Below are positions 60,132-64,000 of a stretch of DNA of 64,000 bases, piece by piece. The stretch is from Chloroflexota bacterium (GTDB lineage: Bacteria; Chloroflexota; Anaerolineae; B4-G1; DUEL01). The first letter of the stretch is position 1. Each line of letters begins with the position of its first letter. A model generated the notes under the pieces. That model had not been told where the DNA came from. It ran no database searches and saw only the letters and a program-made list of their open reading frames with translations. The stretch lies in assembly GCA_014874475.1 (NCBI GenBank), contig JADBJJ010000012.1:160657-224656 (forward strand). The letters are read 5' to 3'. A program made the translations under genes and the position numbers.

Positions 60132-60181
60132 ATGTTGATGTAAATTATACCACTACCGGCAAAAATTGGCAAGAGTTCGCG

Positions 60182-61553
60182 TCAAGTCAAATGATAATGT
60201 TACCGGAGCGAGGTCGTCTGTCAAATGATAATGTTACCGGAGCCAGGAGCTCTTCTGGCAGGCCTGATGGCAGATTCAGAGTTTCAAAGATATTCTCTGT
60301 TACCCCTGGCACCGCCCCCGGCAGAGAGAATAGTTGCTCTATCAGGTCATACATCTCCTGCCGCAGTTGCAGGGGGTTCGTCGCATCCCGAAGTCTCCTT
60401 AACCGCTCCCATCGTTGAGGGGGCACCGCTCCCGTCTCTTCTAACCGCTCCAGCGGTGGGCGGGCCGGGTCATACACTCGCCGAGTGCGGAACTTCCCTT
60501 CACCGATGGGAATCTGGACTTTCTCCCGGATTCGCATAACCGGCAAGAAGAGATGGGCGTATATCCAGAGCCGCTCGTAAATCCGATTCAGCAGAATGGT
60601 CTGTGCCCTGGTGTCCAGCCGGTCATCGCCGATCCAGGAACGGACCAGGAAGGGATTCCGCTCTTCTACGAAACGGTTGTCATTCTTGCGGTAGGGACGG
60701 CTGCAGGAGATAACAACAGCCGGAAGAACTTCGGCCCAGAACCGAAGCAGATGGGCGTTGAAGAAAGCGCTATTGTTGTCCGGGTGCAGTTCTCGGATGG
60801 GGAAAGGGATTCTCCGGAGCACTTGCCGGAAGGCGTCTTCCATCACCCGGTAACTGCGGCCCAGGACCGCCCAGAGTTCCACCCAACCGGTGGCCACATC
60901 CACCAGTTGTAGGGTCAGGACATATTCCCCGGAAGCCTTGAGGCCACAATGATGGACGAGGTCCACTTCCAGATGACCTGGCTGGCCAATGTTGAAGGGG
61001 ATTCGTCCAGTAGGGATACCCTCCAAAAGGGCAGGTTTCCGATTGCGGGCTGGGGGAACCGGGCGGGGCTTGTCCCGAGGCGCCTTCTCCAGAATGCGGC
61101 GAACGGTGGAGACGCTCATCGCCCCCAGGGAAGTCAGCAGATGGGGTTTTCCGTCCAGCTGTCCGTGTTGAGCCAGGTGGAAAGCCATATCCACCCGTAC
61201 GGGCTGTAATCGTTCCGCACTGGGATAGTCCAGCGCCTGGGCGATGAGGAGGACAGCGGACCGAACGTCGGGGCCGTATATGGGGCCGCGCTCAGTTCGG
61301 CGGGGTTTCCGCTGTGGGGAAAGAGGGCTGTTCATCAAACGGATCAGAGACTTCCGATGAAGGCCGGTGACGGCTTCCATCTCGTTCAGGAGAGCGGAGC
61401 GCTCTCTGGGTGAGGCCTTCTGGTATCGCCGAGACATCACCGCCAGATACTTGCGGCGTTCGGTGAAGTTCATCTGTTCCTCCGGATGCATACTGACCTC
61501 CCGGTAACATTTTCTTTTGGTGACAGTATAGCATCCGGTAACATTTTACTTGA
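60182..61553. mobile_element. IS-like element with doubled terminal inverted repeats
   Basis: Left end TCAAGT...AATGTTACCGG at 60187 and 60221; right end CCGGTAACATTTT at 61501 and 61535 ...ACTTGA; transposase between. Confidence 0.8.
60187..61491 (-). CDS. Transposase with integrase (DDE) core
   Basis: GHLEVDLVHHCG...ELHPDNNSAFFNAHL...RPYRKNDNRFVEERN, D-D-E spacing; C-terminal SGNIII* encoded by the terminal repeat. Confidence 0.87.
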   Translation of the reverse strand: MHPEEQMNFTERRKYLAVMSRRYQKASPRERSALLNEMEAVTGLHRKSLIRLMNSPLSPQRKPRRTERGPIYGPDVRSAVLLIAQALDYPSAERLQPVRVDMAFHLAQHGQLDGKPHLLTSLGAMSVSTVRRILEKAPRDKPRPVPPARNRKPALLEGIPTGRIPFNIGQPGHLEVDLVHHCGLKASGEYVLTLQLVDVATGWVELWAVLGRSYRVMEDAFRQVLRRIPFPIRELHPDNNSAFFNAHLLRFWAEVLPAVVISCSRPYRKNDNRFVEERNPFLVRSWIGDDRLDTRAQTILLNRIYERLWIYAHLFLPVMRIREKVQIPIGEGKFRTRRVYDPARPPLERLEETGAVPPQRWERLRRLRDATNPLQLRQEMYDLIEQLFSLPGAVPGVTENIFETLNLPSGLPEELLAPVTLSFDRRPRSGNIII

Positions 61554-61673
61554 AAGAACGCTGGAAGTTGCCGGCCCGGAGAATTGGCCTATAATACTTA
61601 TCATCGGCAAAAAGGACCGCCTCGCGTCGGCCCGGACGGTCGGAGCGCCCGGGCAAGGGGAATCGTATCCCAG

Positions 61674-61706
61674 GCCCCCCCCACCGTCAAACGGGGCGGG
61701 CTTTTT
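61674..61706 (+). terminator. Terminator-like hairpin upstream of hsdM
   Basis: GCCCCCCCCACCGTCAAACGGGGCGGGCTTTTT. Confidence 0.45.
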
Positions 61707-61719
61707 CGGAGAGGAGCCG

Positions 61720-63300
61720 ATGCTGGATATCCAACAACTGGAAACCTGGCTTTGGGATGCGGCCTGCGCCATCCGCGGGCCCGTGGACGCGCCCAAGTTC
61801 AAGGATTACATCCTCCCGCTCATCTTCCTCAAGCGCCTCTCGGATGTCTACGACGATGAGATAGCGCGCCTGGCGGAGGAGTTCGGTAGTCCCAAGATAG
61901 CAGAGAAATTGGCGGCGGAGCAGCGCAACCTGGTTCGCTTCTACATTCCCAAAGAAGCCCGCTGGGAGGCCATCCGCCAGAGGACCACCGGCTTGGGGCA
62001 GTACCTGACCGACGTCGTGCGGGCCGTCGCCCGCGAGAATCCCCGACTCCAGGGCGTGATTGATACCGTGGACTTTAACGCCACCGCCGCCGGCCAGCGC
62101 ATTCTGGACGATCCCCCTCTGGCCAATCTCATTGAGGTGCTCAGCCGCCATCGCCTGGGCCTGCGCGATGTGGAGCCCGATATCCTCGGCCGCGCCTACG
62201 AGTATCTCCTGCGCAAGTTCGCCGAAGGGCAGGGCCAGAGCGCCGGCGAATTCTACACCCCGCGCGAGGTGGCCATCCTGATGGCGCGCCTGCTGGAGCC
62301 TGGGCCGGGGATGGAAGTCTATGACCCCTGCTGTGGCTCCGGGGGGCTCCTGATCAAATGCCACCTGCGGCTGCTGGAAACCCACGGCCAGCGCCAAAAC
62401 GGGCAGGTGCGTTTGCCCGCCCACCTCGCGCCGCTCAGGGTGTACGGCCAGGAGATCAACCCCGCCACGTTTGCCATAGCGCGTATGAACGCCTTCATCC
62501 ACGATATGGAGGCGGAGATTCTCCCCGGCGATACCATGCGCCGCCCCGCCTTTACGGACCCTTCGGGCCGCCTGCGCCGCTTCGACCTGGTGGTGGCCAA
62601 TCCGATGTGGAACCAGGACTTTTCCCAGGACATCTACGAGAACGACCTCTACGAGCGCTTCCGCTTCGGCGCGCCCCCCTCCTCCAGCGCCGACTGGGGC
62701 TGGCTGCAGCACATGCTGGCCTCGCTCAAGGACGGCGGTCGGATGGCCGTGGTGCTGGATACGGGCGCCGTCTCGCGCGGCTCGGGCAACCAGGGCTCCA
62801 ACCGCGAGCGGGATATCCGCCGCGCCTTCGTGGAGGCCGACCTGGTGGAGGCGGTGCTGCTCTTGCCGGAAAACCTCTTCTACAACACCACCGCGCCCGG
62901 CATCATCCTCGTCATCAACCGCGCCAAGCGCCGCCGCGGCGAGATTTTGCTGATCAACGCCTCCAAACTCTTCGCCAAGGGCCGGCCCAAGAACTGCCTG
63001 ACCGACGAGCACATCCAGACCGTGGCTGACCTCTACCACGACTGGCAGGCGGCCGAAGTAGGGGCACAGAGCCCTGCGCCCTTACTTTCCGCCATCATCA
63101 CCAAAGAGGAGGCCGCGCGCAACGACTACAACCTCAGCCCCAGCCGCTACGTGGCCACGAACGACCGCGAGGAGGTCCTGCCCCTGGAGGAGGCGATGGT
63201 GCTCCTGCGCGAGGCGGAAGAGGAACGGGCCGAGGCCGACCGCGCCCTGCGGGAGGTGCTGGCGCAATTGGGATTGGGAGGGTGGCGCGATGGCGCGTGA
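61720..63300 (+). CDS. hsdM: Type I restriction-modification DNA methyltransferase subunit HsdM
   Basis: LETWLWDAACAIRGPVDAPKFKDYILPLIFLKRLSDVYDDE...GEFYTPREVAILMARLLEPGPGMEVYDPCCGSGGLLI...FDLVVANPMWNQDFS (NPxW). Confidence 0.93.
   Translation: MLDIQQLETWLWDAACAIRGPVDAPKFKDYILPLIFLKRLSDVYDDEIARLAEEFGSPKIAEKLAAEQRNLVRFYIPKEARWEAIRQRTTGLGQYLTDVVRAVARENPRLQGVIDTVDFNATAAGQRILDDPPLANLIEVLSRHRLGLRDVEPDILGRAYEYLLRKFAEGQGQSAGEFYTPREVAILMARLLEPGPGMEVYDPCCGSGGLLIKCHLRLLETHGQRQNGQVRLPAHLAPLRVYGQEINPATFAIARMNAFIHDMEAEILPGDTMRRPAFTDPSGRLRRFDLVVANPMWNQDFSQDIYENDLYERFRFGAPPSSSADWGWLQHMLASLKDGGRMAVVLDTGAVSRGSGNQGSNRERDIRRAFVEADLVEAVLLLPENLFYNTTAPGIILVINRAKRRRGEILLINASKLFAKGRPKNCLTDEHIQTVADLYHDWQAAEVGAQSPAPLLSAIITKEEAARNDYNLSPSRYVATNDREEVLPLEEAMVLLREAEEERAEADRALREVLAQLGLGGWRDGA
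63058..63085. repeat. 28-nt palindromic repeat, copy 1 (in frame in hsdM)
   Basis: GTAGGGGCACAGAGCCCTGCGCCCTTAC; encodes VGAQSPAPL. Confidence 0.9.
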
Positions 63301-64000
63301 ACCGACCGCCGGCGTGGGCGCAGTAGGGGCGCAGAGCCCTGCGCCCATTCAGGAAACCGAACTCGGCCCCCTGCCCGAGGAGTGGCGGGTGGTGCGGCTG
63401 GGGGAGATTTTTACACCGGTTGACCGTTTGTCAAGACGCGTAAAGATCCAAGATGATCAACAATACACGCTATTGTCGGCCCGTTTGTATGCAAAGGGTA
63501 TCACCGTAAAACAGCAAATAGCTGGCTCCAATTTGAAGACGAAAACTTGGTATTGGGTTAAAAAGGGCGACTTCCTATTACTGAAGATTTGGGCAAGAAA
63601 AGGTTCGTATGGATTTGTAGAAACGGATTATCCGAATAGCATCGTTAGCAGTGATTATCCTATTCTCGTTTTAGACAGCCATAGGGCCGATGAAGGTTAT
63701 GTGCGTTTTCGGCTTCAAATGGAGATAAGTTACCGTCCACTGGATTCCGTAGCTAAAGGGGCGACAAATCGACAGCGCGTCCATGAGCGAGAATTTCTGC
63801 GCGCCATCATCATCCCCCTCCCTCCGCTCCCCGAGCAGCGGGCGATTGCCCACGTGCTGCGCGCGGTGCAGCAGGCCCAGGAGGCCACCGAGCGGGTCAT
63901 CCAGGCGGCGCAGGAACTCAAGAAGAGCCTGATGCGCCACCTCTTCACCTACGGCCCCGTGCCCGTGGTAGGGGCGCAGAGCCCTGCGCCCCTACAGGAA
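63290..64000 (+). CDS. hsdS: Type I restriction-modification specificity subunit HsdS (partial, runs off window)
   Basis: MAREPTAGVGAVGAQSPAPIQETELGPLPEEWRVVRLGEIF...ATNRQRVHEREFLRAIIIPLPPLPEQRAIAHVLRAVQQAQEATERVIQAAQELKKSLMRHLFTYGPVPVVGAQSPAPLQE; overlaps hsdM 3' end. Confidence 0.9.
   Translation, partial: MAREPTAGVGAVGAQSPAPIQETELGPLPEEWRVVRLGEIFTPVDRLSRRVKIQDDQQYTLLSARLYAKGITVKQQIAGSNLKTKTWYWVKKGDFLLLKIWARKGSYGFVETDYPNSIVSSDYPILVLDSHRADEGYVRFRLQMEISYRPLDSVAKGATNRQRVHEREFLRAIIIPLPPLPEQRAIAHVLRAVQQAQEATERVIQAAQELKKSLMRHLFTYGPVPVVGAQSPAPLQE
63323..63350. repeat. 28-nt palindromic repeat, copy 2 (in frame near the HsdS N-terminus)
   Basis: GTAGGGGCGCAGAGCCCTGCGCCCATTC. Confidence 0.9.
63968..63995. 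repeat. 28-nt palindromic repeat, copy 3 (in frame after the first HsdS half)
   Basis: GTAGGGGCGCAG-AGCC-CTGCGCCCCTAC, perfect 12-bp inverted repeat. Confidence 0.92.

Noticed and set aside
60187-60240. Two direct 20-nt repeats considered as a minimal CRISPR array
   Set aside because: Only two units, matched by inverted copies at 61501 and 61535 flanking a transposase: they are IS termini. No CRISPR array or cas gene was seen in the window.
61687-63039. 450-aa minus-strand ORF opposite hsdM
   Set aside because: Shadow ORF; HsdM motifs on the plus strand are unambiguous.

Overview
This 64 kb window is GC-rich, gene-dense bacterial DNA. Gene content and repeat style suggest Chloroflexota/Anaerolineae, which is an inference. 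It is mostly ordinary chromosome: galU, ftsK, panE, hisS, nadK, dnaK-grpE, ligA, queA, efp, greA, lysS, serS and murJ. An accessory end (about 60-64 kb) carries tRNA-Val(GAC), an IS-like element and a type I restriction-modification hsdM-hsdS pair; hsdS runs off the window. Main observations: (1) an in-frame TGA exactly at the first active-site Cys position of a DsbA-like domain fused to a cyclophilin, followed by a SECIS-like hairpin, so a probable selenoprotein that the ORF track splits in two; (2) a ChlI/ChlD-type chelatase gene with an A9 run in the AAA-VWA linker and stop codons soon after it in both alternative frames, consistent with programmed frameshifting that yields two subunits; (3) palindromic and heptad repeats inserted in frame in several genes (hsdM, hsdS, an S8 protease, a DUF2723 protein) or forming gene 3' ends; (4) a candidate small RNA or leader upstream of greA; (5) a ferredoxin / CCG-domain / DUF169-like redox operon; and (6) a PII-like gene translationally coupled to a Na+/Ca2+ antiporter. 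All calls come from reading the sequence and ORF translations; no database searches were run.
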